Source of the DNA: CALGFI01 sp963786805
GTDB lineage: Bacteria; Actinomycetota; UBA4738; HRBIN12
DNA length: 64,000 bases
Direction: 5' to 3'
Assembly (NCBI GenBank): GCA_963786805.1
Contig: CAWBAK010000004.1
Coordinates: forward strand, 124,001 to 188,000
The notes beneath the pieces are model-generated. The model saw nothing but the letters and a program-made list of their open reading frames with translations. It made no database searches and was not told the origin of the DNA. Position 1 is the stretch's first letter; each line of letters starts with the position of its first letter. Made by a program: the position numbers and the translations under genes. Positions 39,241 to 49,001 of this stretch are shown in pieces.

Positions 39241-40698
39241 CTACGTGACGTCTTCCCAGGGAGCCATACAGACGTTCTTCACGTCCGCGTAGAAGTCGAA
39301 CGAGTACACGCCGCCCTCGCGCCCGACACCGGATGACCTCGCGCCGCCGAACGGCGCACGCAGGTCGCGCACGAAGAAGCAGTTCACCCAGACCGTCCCC
39401 GCCACCAGTTTCGAACTGACGCGCTCGGCGCGGTCGCGGTCGCCGGTGTACACGATCGCGGCGAGCCCGTACTCGGTCTCGTTCGCGAGCGCGATCGCCT
39501 CGTCCTCGCTCTCGAACGTCTGCAGCGTGAGGACGGGCCCGAAGACCTCCTTCCGGAGGACCTCGGCCCCCGCGGGCACATCGGTGAACAGCGTGGGCCG
39601 GTAGTACAGGCCGCCGAGCTCTTCGTTCGGGCCGCCGCCGAGGATCGCCTTGGCGCCCTCGGCCTTCGCGCGCTGCACGAACCCGTCCACGCGCTCGAAG
39701 TGCTGGCGCGTGATCTGCGGCCCGAGATCCGTCGCCTCCTCGCGCGGGTCGCCCTGCACGATCGCGCCCGCCGCTTCCAGGAAGCGGTCGAGGAACGCGT
39801 CGTGCATCGAACGCTCGACGATCAGCCGCGTCCCGGCCAGGCAGACCTGTCCTGCGTTGTCGTACTGGTTCACGGCCTGCTTCACGACGGCATCCAGGTC
39901 GGCGTCGGCGAACGCGACGAACGGCGCCTTGCCGCCGAGCTCGAGCGAGGCCGGAGTCAGGTTCGCCGCCGCGGCCTGCGCGACGAGCTTCCCGGTCTCG
40001 ATCGACCCGGTGAACGCGATCCGGTCGACGTCGGGATGACCGGTGAGCGCGGCGCCCGCCTCCTCGCCGATGCCCTGCAGCACGTTGAACGCGCCGTCGG
40101 GCATGCCGGCCTCTCGCGTGATGTCCGCCAGCATCGACGCGGTGAGCGGTGCCCACTCGGGCGGTTTGAGGACGACCGCGTTGCCCGCCGCGAGCGCGGG
40201 CGCGACGCGCCAGGTGGCGAGCATCAGCGGCGCGTTCCACGGCGTGATCACCACGGTGACGCCCGAGGGATCCCATTCGGTGCGGCTCTCGAACCCGTTC
40301 ATCTCGAAGGACTCGCCGAGCTCCATGAGCTGGTCGGCGAAGAAGCGGAAGTTCCGCGCGACCCGCGGCATGACCGAGTTCTGCATCGAGCGCAGGAGCG
40401 ATCCGTTGTCGCGCGTCTCGACCGCCGCGAGCTGGGGGACCCGCTGCTCGACGAGATCGGCGATCCGGTGCAGGACCTCGGCGCGTTCCTTCGGAGAGGT
40501 TCCTCCCCACGCCTCGGCGCCCTCGCGAGCCGCGGCGACCGCGCGATCCGCGTCGGCGGCCGTGCCGCGCGAGACCTCCGCCAGAACGGTCTCGTCGATC
40601 GGCGAGACGTCCTCGAAGGTGGCGGCCGAGGCGACGCGCTCGCCGCCGATCCAGTGCTCGGTGGCGACCTGGACGCCTTCGATCTCGGCTCCGGTCAT
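39241..40698 (-). CDS. aldehyde dehydrogenase, HpaE-like (5-carboxymethyl-2-hydroxymuconate semialdehyde dehydrogenase)
   Basis: 485 residues, intact. Rossmann loop ITPWNAPLMLATWRVAPAL, FTGSIETGKLVAQ, general-base LELGGKAPFVAF and catalytic Cys in NAGQVCLAGTRL; ends with GVGREGGVYSFDFYADVKN as in HpaE-type enzymes. Oxidises the ring-cleavage semialdehyde formed by the neighbouring HpaD-like dioxygenase. Together they form two steps of a meta-cleavage route. ATG 40698. Confidence 0.82.
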   Translation of the reverse strand: MTGAEIEGVQVATEHWIGGERVASAATFEDVSPIDETVLAEVSRGTAADADRAVAAAREGAEAWGGTSPKERAEVLHRIADLVEQRVPQLAAVETRDNGSLLRSMQNSVMPRVARNFRFFADQLMELGESFEMNGFESRTEWDPSGVTVVITPWNAPLMLATWRVAPALAAGNAVVLKPPEWAPLTASMLADITREAGMPDGAFNVLQGIGEEAGAALTGHPDVDRIAFTGSIETGKLVAQAAAANLTPASLELGGKAPFVAFADADLDAVVKQAVNQYDNAGQVCLAGTRLIVERSMHDAFLDRFLEAAGAIVQGDPREEATDLGPQITRQHFERVDGFVQRAKAEGAKAILGGGPNEELGGLYYRPTLFTDVPAGAEVLRKEVFGPVLTLQTFESEDEAIALANETEYGLAAIVYTGDRDRAERVSSKLVAGTVWVNCFFVRDLRAPFGGARSSGVGREGGVYSFDFYADVKNVCMAPWEDVT

Positions 40699-40774
40699 TC
40701 GGTACCGAACGGTATCTGCAGGCGCCGGGGACGGTCAAGTCGCGTGCCGGTTCGGCGTGGTTGCCATAGCCGGC

Positions 40775-41731
40775 GTGCCCGACCTGCCCGTCACGCCCGC
40801 CGACATCGAAGCCGCCCGAGCGCGGATCGCCGCCCGCGTCCGCCGGACCCCCGTCCTGGAGCTCGAGCCGGGTGCCTTCGGCGTCCCGGGACGGATCGTC
40901 CTCAAGCTCGAGCTGTTGCAGCACACGGGCTCGTTCAAGGTTCGGGGTGCCTTCAACCGGATGCTCGGAGCCGAGGTGCCGGAGGCCGGAGTCATCGCCG
41001 CTTCCGGCGGGAACTTCGGGCTCGCCGTCGCGTACGCCGCGCGCGAGCTCGGCCATCGGGCCGAGGTCTTCGTCCCCGAGACCTCTCCGCCCGTCAAGGC
41101 GCAGCGGATCAAGGAGCACGGCGCGGAGGTCCGGCTCGTGCCCGGCTACTACGACGACGCTCTCGAGGCCAGCCGCGTCCGCGCCGAGGAGACGGGCGCG
41201 CTCGTCATGCACGCGTTCGACCAGCCGGAGGTGGTGGCGGGCCAGGGCACGATCGGCGCCGAGCTCTCCGAGGACGTGCCCGATGCCGATACCGTGCTCG
41301 TCGCGGTCGGCGGCGGCGGGTTGATCGGCGGCATCGCGGCCTGGTTCGAGGGCCGCACGCGCGTCGTCGGCGTGGAACCCGACCGATGTCCGACGATGTC
41401 GGAGGCGCTCCGCGTCGGACGGCCGATCCCCGTCGAGGTCGGTGGCTACGCTGCGGACTCCCTGGGAACCAAACAGGCCGGCGAGATCGCCTTCGCCATC
41501 GCGTCGCGGTACGTCGAGCACGTGCTGCTCGTGACCGACGATGCGTTCCTTGATGCGCAGCGGCGGCTGTGGGAGGAGGCGAGGCTCGTCACCGAGCCGG
41601 GAGGCGCGGCCGCGCTCGCGGCGCTGATCTCGGGCCGGTACCGCGCCGACCCCGACGAGCGCGTCGTCGTGCTCGTCTGCGGGGCGAACACGCCGGCGCG
41701 GTCTTTCGAGGCTATGCCGGCGGAACGCTGA
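40775..41731 (+). CDS. threonine dehydratase-like PLP enzyme
   Basis: 318 residues; GTG 40775, or the in-frame GTG at 40757. Fold type II PLP enzyme of the serine/threonine dehydratase family: PLP Lys in HTGSFKVRGAFNRM, phosphate-facing SGGNFGLAVAYAA, glycine loop VAVGGGGLIGGIA and terminal VCGANTPARSF. Catabolic size, without a regulatory ACT domain. Its 3' end overlaps the aminopeptidase 3' end by 20 bp (convergent). Confidence 0.9.
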   Translation: MPDLPVTPADIEAARARIAARVRRTPVLELEPGAFGVPGRIVLKLELLQHTGSFKVRGAFNRMLGAEVPEAGVIAASGGNFGLAVAYAARELGHRAEVFVPETSPPVKAQRIKEHGAEVRLVPGYYDDALEASRVRAEETGALVMHAFDQPEVVAGQGTIGAELSEDVPDADTVLVAVGGGGLIGGIAAWFEGRTRVVGVEPDRCPTMSEALRVGRPIPVEVGGYAADSLGTKQAGEIAFAIASRYVEHVLLVTDDAFLDAQRRLWEEARLVTEPGGAAALAALISGRYRADPDERVVVLVCGANTPARSFEAMPAER

Positions 41732-44250
41732 AGAAGGTCGCGAGATCGGGGACCGCCCGCCGCCGCAGCTCCGCGTTCACCCGCTGGCGCTCGAGCGTCT
41801 GACGCAGCTGGAGCGCCGACTGCGGGACCGGATGGGCGGCGAAGAACCTCTCCGTGTCCTCGACCAGCTCGGGCGTGACGAGATAGCGAACGCCATCGGC
41901 CAGGTACACGACGAGCGACGGCGGGATCCGCTTGACGATCTCGTCCCAGTGCTCCTTGAGGAACCGCCATGCCCGCTCGCCGTGATCTCGGTTCGTGACG
42001 GCACGGATGTAGATCATCGGCACGTGCTGCGGCCTGACCTCGTCCGTGAGGGCGAGCTCGAGCGTGCGGTCCAACAGAACGGCGTCGCGGAAGTCGGCGA
42101 GTGCATACAGATAGCGCAGCTGCTCCTGCGGTGTCTTCGCGGTCTTGCGAGCCTCGAGGAACACCTCGTACTCCTCGGGGCCTCCTCCGGCGGCGACGAT
42201 CGCGATCGAGGCCGCCGTGAGCGAGGGGTCGACGCTCTCCCCCGACCTCGCCCGCCGCTCGATGTCTCGCGCGAGCGCCTGGGCGTTGGGATCGGCGCCG
42301 AGGATCGCGGTCGCGGTCATGAGGTTCCCCCGAAGCGCGTGTGTGAGATCGCTCTCGCCCGCTCGAGGCTCCCACCCGATCCGCTCGAGCGCCGGGGCGA
42401 CGAGCGCCCGCACCCACGCGCGGTAGTGCTCGCGCGGGCCGGCGTCCAGGAACCGGTCGCTCCACCCGATCCCCTGCAGCAGCGAGGACCAGACCGTCAG
42501 CTCGGTCTCGTTCGAGAAGGGCTCGGCGAACCGGCAGAAATCCGAGGCCGTGTACCGTCCCGCGAGGACCGCCGCCCAACGGTCGTCGACGAGCTGCGTC
42601 CGCTCGTCCGTGGAAAGTTCGTTGAGCGAGGCGGTCGACGCGGTCGAGCAGCGGCTCGTCGTAGCCGACACGGACGAAGGCGTGCGCCCCGGCGTTGACG
42701 ACGACCGGCGACTCGGCCGGTGCCTGAACCGCGGCGCCCCCCGGCTCGACCAGCAGCGGTTTCGTCTCGCCGTCGCTCCGGACGAGCAGCGGAACGTCCC
42801 ACGTCCCGTCGCCGTCCTTGCCGGAGAGCAGGAATCGGCGCTGCGACAGGCGGACCTCGCCGTCGTCGAGATCGGCGGAGACGATCGGATAGCCACCCTG
42901 CCAGATCCAGCCGTCCATGATCCTTCGGACCGGCTCGCCCGTCGCCGCCTCGATCGCGTCCCACAGCTCGTGGGTCTCGGTATTGCCGAAGCGATGGTCG
43001 GCGAGGTACTTGCGGATCCCGTCGCGGAACCGCTCGGCGCCCAGGTACTGCTCGAGCATCCGGAGGACGGCCGCACCCTTCGTGTACGTGAGCGTGTCGA
43101 ACATCCCGGCAGCGTCGTCGGGCGAGATCACCGGGTATTCGATCGGCCGCGTGCTCTCGAGCGCGTCGATCTCGAAGGCCGTCGATCGCGTTCGCAGGAA
43201 GTCGGCCCACCGCTCCCACTCGGGGCGGAAGGCGTCGACCGAGAGGATCTCCATGAGCGTCGCGAACGCCTCGTTCAGCCAGATCCCGTTCCACCACCGC
43301 ATCGTGACGAGGTCCCCGAACCACATGTGCGCGAGCTCGTGCGCAACCACGTCGGCGACCATGGCGAGCTCGGGCTGGGTCGCCTTCTCCGGGTCCGCGA
43401 GCAGGAGGTTCTCGCGGAACGTGATGCACCCCAGGTTCTCCATCGCGCCCTGCGCGAAGTCGGGCAGGGCGATCAGGTCGACCTTCTTGTCCGGGTACGG
43501 GATCCCGTAGTACTCGCCGAACCACCGCAGGCAGAAGGCGCCGACCTCCAACCCGAAGGCCGTGAGGTGGCCCTTGCCGGGCTGGTAGATCACCCGCAGC
43601 GGCACGCCGTCCACGTCCACCGGCTCGGTCGCCTCGAGCGGGCCGACGATCCACGCGGCCAGGTACGTCGACATCGGCATCGTGTCGTCGAAGCGGACGC
43701 GGACGCGGTCATCTCCGACCGGCTCGCGCCCTACCTCCGGGCCGTTCGAGATCGCGAGGAGCCCGTCCTCCACCTCCAAGGTGATGCCGAAGACCGCTTT
43801 GAGATCGGGTTCGTCCCAGCATGGGAACGCGCGGCGCGCGTCGGTCGACTCGAATTGCGTGGCCGCGACGACCCGCTGCGCGCCCTCCTCGTCCACATAG
43901 GTCGAGCGGTAGAAGCCCCGCAGGTGCTCCGACAGCTTCCCGGCGAACTCGACGTGCAGGGTCCACTCTCCCGGCTCCGCGAGGCCGTCCAGACGAAGGT
44001 GCGCCCGCTCGGTGTCCTCCTCGAAGCGGACGTCGGTCACCGGCAGCGCCGTGCCGTCGCGTTCGAGACGGCCGGAGGAGATCTCGAGGTCGATCGCGTT
44101 CAGGACGACCTCGTCGACCTTCTCGCGCACCTCGACGTGCACGTCCGCGGTCCCCTCGAACGTCGCGTGCTCGAGGTCCGGCTTCAGAACGAGGTCGTAG
44201 CGGCGCGGGAGGACCGTGCGGGGCAGGCGGTAGCGGGCCTCGTCGCTCAC
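41712..44250 (-). CDS. pepN: aminopeptidase N (M1 family; one frame break)
   Basis: About 845 residues. N-terminal beta domain, then exopeptidase motif GAMENLGCITFRE and zinc site VVAHELAHMWFGDL with the downstream WLNEAFATLME Glu, then TYTKGAAVLRMLEQYLG. After a one-base break near 42620 the ERAP1-like C-terminal helical domain continues (LADFRDAVLLDRTLELALT). It removes N-terminal residues from peptides in the cytoplasm. GTG 44250 overlaps the ilvE stop as GTGA. Confidence 0.95.
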
Positions 44251-45173
44251 GCGTTCACGTAGGTGAGCCAGCTCGTGTACCGCTCGGTCTCACCCTTGGT
44301 CGCCGAGAAGAACGCCCCCTGCAGCTCCTTCGTCACCGGTCCGCGGTGCCCCTCACCGACGACCCGGTCGTCCACCTCTCGGATCGGCGTGATCTCAGCC
44401 GCGGTGCCCGTGAAGAACGCCTCGTCCGCGTTGTAGAGGTCGGTGCGCACCAGGTTCTCCTCGCGCACCTCGTATCCGAGATCTCGTGCGATGGTCATGA
44501 CGCTCTGCCGGGTGATCCCGTCCAGGCACCCGGCCGCGATCGGAGGCGTGGTCAGCACCCCGTCGCGAAGGACGAACACGTTCTCGCCCGATCCGTCGGT
44601 GATCATGCCGGCCTCGTTCAGCATGATCGCCTCGTCGTAGCCGGCCTTCACGCTCTCGATCTTGGCGAGAACGCTGTTGATGTACTGCCCGGTGGCCTTG
44701 GCCGCCGCGGGCAGCGAGTTCTGCGAGTTCCGCCGCCACGACGAGATCTTGATCCGCACGCCCTGCTCGAGCGCGTCCTCGCCGAGATACGCCCCCCAGG
44801 GCCAGACCGCGATGAACACGTTGACCGGCGCGTTCAACGGATTCACGCCCATCTCGCCGTACCCGCGGAGCACGAGTGGCCGGATGTAGCAGGCGTTCAG
44901 CCCGTTCGCGCGGACGACGTCCCTGACGCCGTCGGTGATCGCTTCGACCGAGTACGGGATGTCCATGTGGTACAGCTTCGCCGAGCGGAACAGGCGCTTC
45001 AGGTGCTCCTCGAGGTGCCACACCGCAGCGCCGCGCGAGGTCTCGTACGCGCGGATCCCCTCGAACACCCCACTCCCGTAGTGGACCGCGTGACTGAGCA
45101 CGTGGACCTTGGCATCGCGCCAGTCCACGAGCTCCCCGTCCATCCAGATCTTGTCGACCTCGGTGATCGGCAT
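44247..45173 (-). CDS. ilvE: branched-chain-amino-acid aminotransferase IlvE
   Basis: 308 residues, fold IV PLP enzyme. HVLSHAVHYGSGVFEGIRAYE opens the domain; CYIRPLVLRGYGEMGVNP, the PLP Lys in LPAAAKATGQYINSVLAK, and EAIMLNEAGMITDGSGENVF are diagnostic, as is AEITPIREVDDRVVG. Transfers amino groups between glutamate and Val/Leu/Ile keto acids. Terminal overlap with pepN suggests cotranscription. Confidence 0.93.
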   Translation of the reverse strand: MPITEVDKIWMDGELVDWRDAKVHVLSHAVHYGSGVFEGIRAYETSRGAAVWHLEEHLKRLFRSAKLYHMDIPYSVEAITDGVRDVVRANGLNACYIRPLVLRGYGEMGVNPLNAPVNVFIAVWPWGAYLGEDALEQGVRIKISSWRRNSQNSLPAAAKATGQYINSVLAKIESVKAGYDEAIMLNEAGMITDGSGENVFVLRDGVLTTPPIAAGCLDGITRQSVMTIARDLGYEVREENLVRTDLYNADEAFFTGTAAEITPIREVDDRVVGEGHRGPVTKELQGAFFSATKGETERYTSWLTYVNA

Positions 45174-45203
45174 TCGGAGAACCCTCCCTGTCCGGACGCT
45201 TCG

Positions 45204-45220
45204 CGCCCGGCAGCCGGGCG
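45204..45220. repeat. 7-bp hairpin upstream of ilvE
   Basis: CGCCCGG, loop CAG, CCGGGCG lie 31-47 bases before the ilvE start. A short T-run (GTTTTCC) follows on the plus strand. It may be a plus-strand terminator or a 5'-UTR hairpin; no leader peptide rich in branched-chain codons was seen, so classic attenuation is not supported. Confidence 0.4.
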
Positions 45221-45280
45221 GTTTTCCAGGATACCTGCTGGCCGGGGCCCGCCGTCAGCCCCGACCGGCCGTCGGTTGCT

Positions 45281-46057
45281 CTACCCGAGGTCGTAGGCGA
45301 GCCACCGCGTGCCGTGCTCGAACGGTCGGAGCTCGTCGAGGGCGCCGAAGCGCTCGTGCGCCCACGAACGAACGTCGGCCGCGGCGCGGAGGCGCTGATC
45401 GTCGCCGAGCGGCCAGGTCCACGAGTATCGGTTCTCCTCGATTCCCTCGATGAACTCGCCGATCGTCTCGGACCCGCCCTCGTGAACCGAGGGGAGCTCC
45501 CGCGAGCGGGCGCCGAGGGCGGTCATCTCGGACTCCAACCCGTCGTAGTCGTCCCAATGCAGCCCGACGGATCGGATGGGAACGCCGGTGATCTCGGCGA
45601 AGCGCTCCTGGATCTCCTTGCGCGGACCGCCGTACGCGCCCAGGCTCACGAGGAACACCCCACCCGGCCGGACCGCACGAACGACCTCGGCCAGCACGCC
45701 TCGCCAGTCGGGGATCAAGTGAAGCACCCATCGTAGATACGCGGCGCCGAAAGCGCCGTCGGTGAACGGGAGCCTCGTAGCGTCGGCGAGGACCACCGGG
45801 AACGGCGCCCCTCCCCCGGCCTTCTCGACGAGCTTGGCGAGCATCGGCCCCGAAAGATCTCCTCCCATCACCTCGATGCCGGCCTCGTGCAACGGGAGCG
45901 CGAGGAGACCCGTCCCGACGCCCACCTCGAGCACGCGGCCTCGCTCGCGGAGCTCCGACGCCAGGAGCTCGATCGTCCGCGCCATCGACTCGTCGGAGAT
46001 CGCCCGAGTCCGGTCGTAGAACTCGGCGGCGCGGTCGAACGCGATGGACTCGCCCAT
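45281..46057 (-). CDS. class I SAM-dependent methyltransferase
   Basis: 258 residues. SAM-binding motif I VLEVGVGTGLLALPL, motif II GGDLSGPML, then VVLADATRLPFTDGAFG and the proline-rich post motif VRAVRPGGVFLVSLG. Methylates an unknown small molecule. It begins 9 nt after the DmdA-like gene stop, which links methyl-group removal and methyl-group transfer in one transcript. Confidence 0.88.
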   Translation of the reverse strand: MGESIAFDRAAEFYDRTRAISDESMARTIELLASELRERGRVLEVGVGTGLLALPLHEAGIEVMGGDLSGPMLAKLVEKAGGGAPFPVVLADATRLPFTDGAFGAAYLRWVLHLIPDWRGVLAEVVRAVRPGGVFLVSLGAYGGPRKEIQERFAEITGVPIRSVGLHWDDYDGLESEMTALGARSRELPSVHEGGSETIGEFIEGIEENRYSWTWPLGDDQRLRAAADVRSWAHERFGALDELRPFEHGTRWLAYDLG

Positions 46058-46066
46058 CGGTCGAGC

Positions 46067-47224
46067 CTAGCCCTTGGGGATGTCCTTGGCTGGATCGACG
46101 AAGGGCAGCGGCGCGACCGTGACCGGCACGCGGCCGCGCGGCGTCTCGGCCTCGAACTCCGAGCCCGGCTCCTCCCACCGGATCGGCACCCACGCGTAGC
46201 CGATGTTGCGCTCGAGCCGCGGCGACCACGCTCCCGCCGTGACGCGACCGAGCGCCGCGTCCCCTTTGAACAGCGTCCAGAAATCGTTCAGCGCGCCCTC
46301 GTCGGTCATCGGGTCGCCGCCGATCTCGATGCCGACGAGCTTGCGATCGAGCAGGTTCCCGTCGCGGATCTCCTCCAGACGCCGCCGGCCGACGAAGTCC
46401 TGCGGCTGATCCCACTCGACGTACTTCTCGAGACCGGTCACGTGCAGCGGCGTGTCCTGGACCCGCATGTCCGAGCCGTAGTTGAAGATCCCGGCCTCGA
46501 TCCGGCGGGCCTCGCTCGGAGCGATCACTCGGATCCCGTACGGCTCGCCGGCTTGGAACACGCGCTCGAACAGCTCGTCGCCGCGGCTCGTGTCCTGGAG
46601 GTAGATCTCGTACCCGATCTCACCGGTCCACCCGGTGCGGCTGACGACGACGGGGATGCCGTCGACCTGGGCTTCGGCACAGAAGTAGTAGCGGAGCTCG
46701 GCGACCGCATCGCCGAACAGGTCGCGGACGACGTCCTTCGATCGGGGGCCCTGAACCTGCATCGGCGCGACATCCGCCTCGAAGACCTCCACGTCCATGC
46801 CCTTCGCGCCCGCGACACCGGCCACGTAGAGCAACGCGTCCGAGTCGGCCAGCGCGAGCCAGAAACGGTCCTCGGCCAGGCGTAGCAGCACGGGGTCGTT
46901 GACGATGCCTCCCCACGGCGCGGTGAGGAGCACGTAGCGCGCCTGCATCACCTGAACCTTCGTGAGATCGCGGCAGGTGATCAGGTTCACGAGCTCGAAG
47001 GCGTCCGGGCCGCGAACCTCGACGCAACGCTCGACCGCGACGTCCCACAGCGTGACGTCGTTGCGCAGTGCGTCATACTCGGTGACCGGGTCCTCGTACA
47101 GCGTCGGCAGGAGCATGTGGTTGTACAGGCCCCAGCTCTTGCAGCCGTGGCGCTTCGTGGCCGCGTAGTACGGCGACTTCCGGTACCACGGCTGGACGTA
47201 GAAGGTGAAGCTCTCCGATGCCAA
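46067..47224 (-). CDS. DmdA/GcvT-family tetrahydrofolate-dependent demethylase-like protein (copy 1)
   Basis: 385 residues from TTG 47224. Matches the DmdA branch of the T-protein family: SWGLYNHMLLPTLYEDP, LWDVAVERCVEVRGPDA, FWLALADSDALLYVAG and the GWTGEIGYEIYLQDTSRG strand. These enzymes move a methyl or methylene group from a small donor (DMSP, glycine, aromatic methoxyl) to tetrahydrofolate. The donor is unknown. Intact; about half identical by eye to copy 2 at 47855, with the YqgE gene between them. Confidence 0.82.
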   Translation of the reverse strand: MASESFTFYVQPWYRKSPYYAATKRHGCKSWGLYNHMLLPTLYEDPVTEYDALRNDVTLWDVAVERCVEVRGPDAFELVNLITCRDLTKVQVMQARYVLLTAPWGGIVNDPVLLRLAEDRFWLALADSDALLYVAGVAGAKGMDVEVFEADVAPMQVQGPRSKDVVRDLFGDAVAELRYYFCAEAQVDGIPVVVSRTGWTGEIGYEIYLQDTSRGDELFERVFQAGEPYGIRVIAPSEARRIEAGIFNYGSDMRVQDTPLHVTGLEKYVEWDQPQDFVGRRRLEEIRDGNLLDRKLVGIEIGGDPMTDEGALNDFWTLFKGDAALGRVTAGAWSPRLERNIGYAWVPIRWEEPGSEFEAETPRGRVPVTVAPLPFVDPAKDIPKG

Positions 47225-47272
47225 GGCGGACTCCTTCGAACGGTTCGGACGGTCGGAGGCGGAGCCTAGCCC

Positions 47273-47839
47273 CTAGTTCGCCGACGGGTCGAGCGGCATC
47301 GTCGAGATGAGCCGGTACTCAGGCCCCTTGCGTCGAACGATGTCCGTCCACAGCTGCTCGGGCTCGTCGGTGAACACGTCCTCCGGACGCGCCGGCTCGA
47401 GGATCCAGCCCCCCTCCTCGAGCTCGCGCTCGAGCTGTCCCGGGCCCCAGCCCGCGTAGCCCGCGAAGACGCGGGCCCGCCGCAGGTCGCCGACCTCGGA
47501 GGCGTCGGTCTCGTCCGGCAGGAACCCGATCGAACCGAACGCCACGACCTCCGCGCGCTCGGGGTGCTCGAAGTCCGCGACCACGACCGCCGATTGCGGC
47601 TGCACCGGACCGCCGAGGAACAGCCGCTCGCCCTGCCCCACCAGGACGGCCAGTGGCGGAGCCGCGACCGCGACCTCGATCTCCGAGGCCCGGTTCAGCA
47701 CGACGCCCACCGCGCCGTCGTCGTCGTGGTGCCCCACGAGCACGACGGTGCGACGGAAGTTCGGGTCCCACAGGGCAGGACCGGCGACGAGGAGCGACCC
47801 GCCGAGCGATTCCACGCCTTCATCATGGCGGATGGGCAT
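47273..47839 (-). CDS. YqgE/UPF0301-family protein
   Basis: 188 residues from ATG 47839. UPF0301 landmarks: SLLVAGPALWDPNFRRTVVL, VVLNRASEIEVA, RLFLGGPVQPQSAVVV and FAGYAGWGPGQLERELEEGG. Widespread protein of unknown biochemical role. It sits between two DmdA-like genes (15-nt and 48-nt gaps), an unusual neighbourhood. Confidence 0.92.
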   Translation of the reverse strand: MPIRHDEGVESLGGSLLVAGPALWDPNFRRTVVLVGHHDDDGAVGVVLNRASEIEVAVAAPPLAVLVGQGERLFLGGPVQPQSAVVVADFEHPERAEVVAFGSIGFLPDETDASEVGDLRRARVFAGYAGWGPGQLERELEEGGWILEPARPEDVFTDEPEQLWTDIVRRKGPEYRLISTMPLDPSAN

Positions 47840-47854
47840 GGCCAGTGCGACCGA

Positions 47855-49001
47855 TCAGCTCTTCGGGATGTCCTTGTTCGGGTCGATGAACGGCAATGGG
47901 GCGGTCACGGCCGGGATCGGTCCGTCGGGCGAGACGAGCTCGAGCTCGGACCCGGGCACGGCGAGCTCGATCGGCACCCAGGCGTAGCCGATGTTCCTCT
48001 TCAACCGGAACGAGTGCGAGGCGCTCGTCAGCTTTCCGACGACCTCCCCGTCGCGCCGGACCGCCCAGGGTTCCTCCAGCCACATCCGGAACGGCTCCCC
48101 CCCGATCTCGACCCCGACGAGCTTGCGGTCGACGCCCTCGTCGGCGACGCGCTGCAGCGCTTCCTTCCCGATGAACTCCGCGCCGGAGCTCGACGAGCCG
48201 CTCCATGCCGCTCACGTGGAACGGCGTGTCCTGGATGCCCATGTCGTTGCCGTAGTTGAAGATGCCGGCCTCGAGCCGCCGCTGGTCCGACGGCGCGATC
48301 GCACGGATCTGGTGCGGCCCGCCCGCTTCCATCACGCGGTCCCACAGATCGAGCCCGCGAGCGCCGTCGCGGAGGTAGATCTCGAAACCGACCTCACCGG
48401 TCCATCCGGTCCTCGAAACCACCACCGGGATCCCGTCGAGATCGCCTTCCCAACACCGGTAGTACCGAAGACCGGCGACCTGGTCGCCGAAGAGCTCACG
48501 GATCACGTCCTTGCTCTTCGGACCCTGGATCTGAAGCGGGGAAACGTCCGGCTCACGGATCTTCACGTCCAGCCCGGCGAACGCCTGCACGCCGAGCGCG
48601 TACAGGAGCGCATCCGAATCGGCGAGTGAGAGCCAGAAGTGGTCCTCGCCCAGGCGCAGCAGGATCGGGTCGTTCACGATGCCCCCGTCCGGCGCGATGA
48701 TCGGCGCGTACTTGCACTGCATGACCTCGCACCCGGACAGATCGCGGCAGGTCAGCAGCTGCGTGAAGCGCGCCGCGTCCGGGCCGGTGATCTCGACCTG
48801 CCGCTCGACGGCAACGTCCCAGAGCGTCACGTGCTCGAGCAGATGCCAGTACTCGTCCTCGTCGTCGTCGTACAGCGTCGGGATCAGCATGTGGTTGTAC
48901 AGGTCCCAGCTCGTGCACCCGGCCTCGACCGTGCGCTGCCAGTACGGCGACTTCCGGTACCACGACGCCGTGTAGAAGGTGAACGAGTACGGCTCCTTCA
49001 T
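47855..49001 (-). CDS. DmdA/GcvT-family tetrahydrofolate-dependent demethylase-like protein (copy 2, one frame break)
   Basis: About 382 residues from ATG 49001 with AAGGAAGGG upstream. Same family signatures as copy 1: SWDLYNHMLIPTLYDDD, LWDVAVERQVEITGPDA, VKIREPDVSPLQIQGPKSKD and GWTGEVGFEIYLRDGARG. A one-base break near 48180 separates the last third (LKRNIGYAWVPIE, ending NKDIPKS). The reading frame also extends upstream without a stop into the flavoprotein gene (see findings). Substrate unknown. Confidence 0.82.

Noticed and set aside
45174..45280. Possible ilvE attenuator with leader peptide
   Set aside because: Hairpin is present but no leader frame rich in Val/Leu/Ile codons was found.
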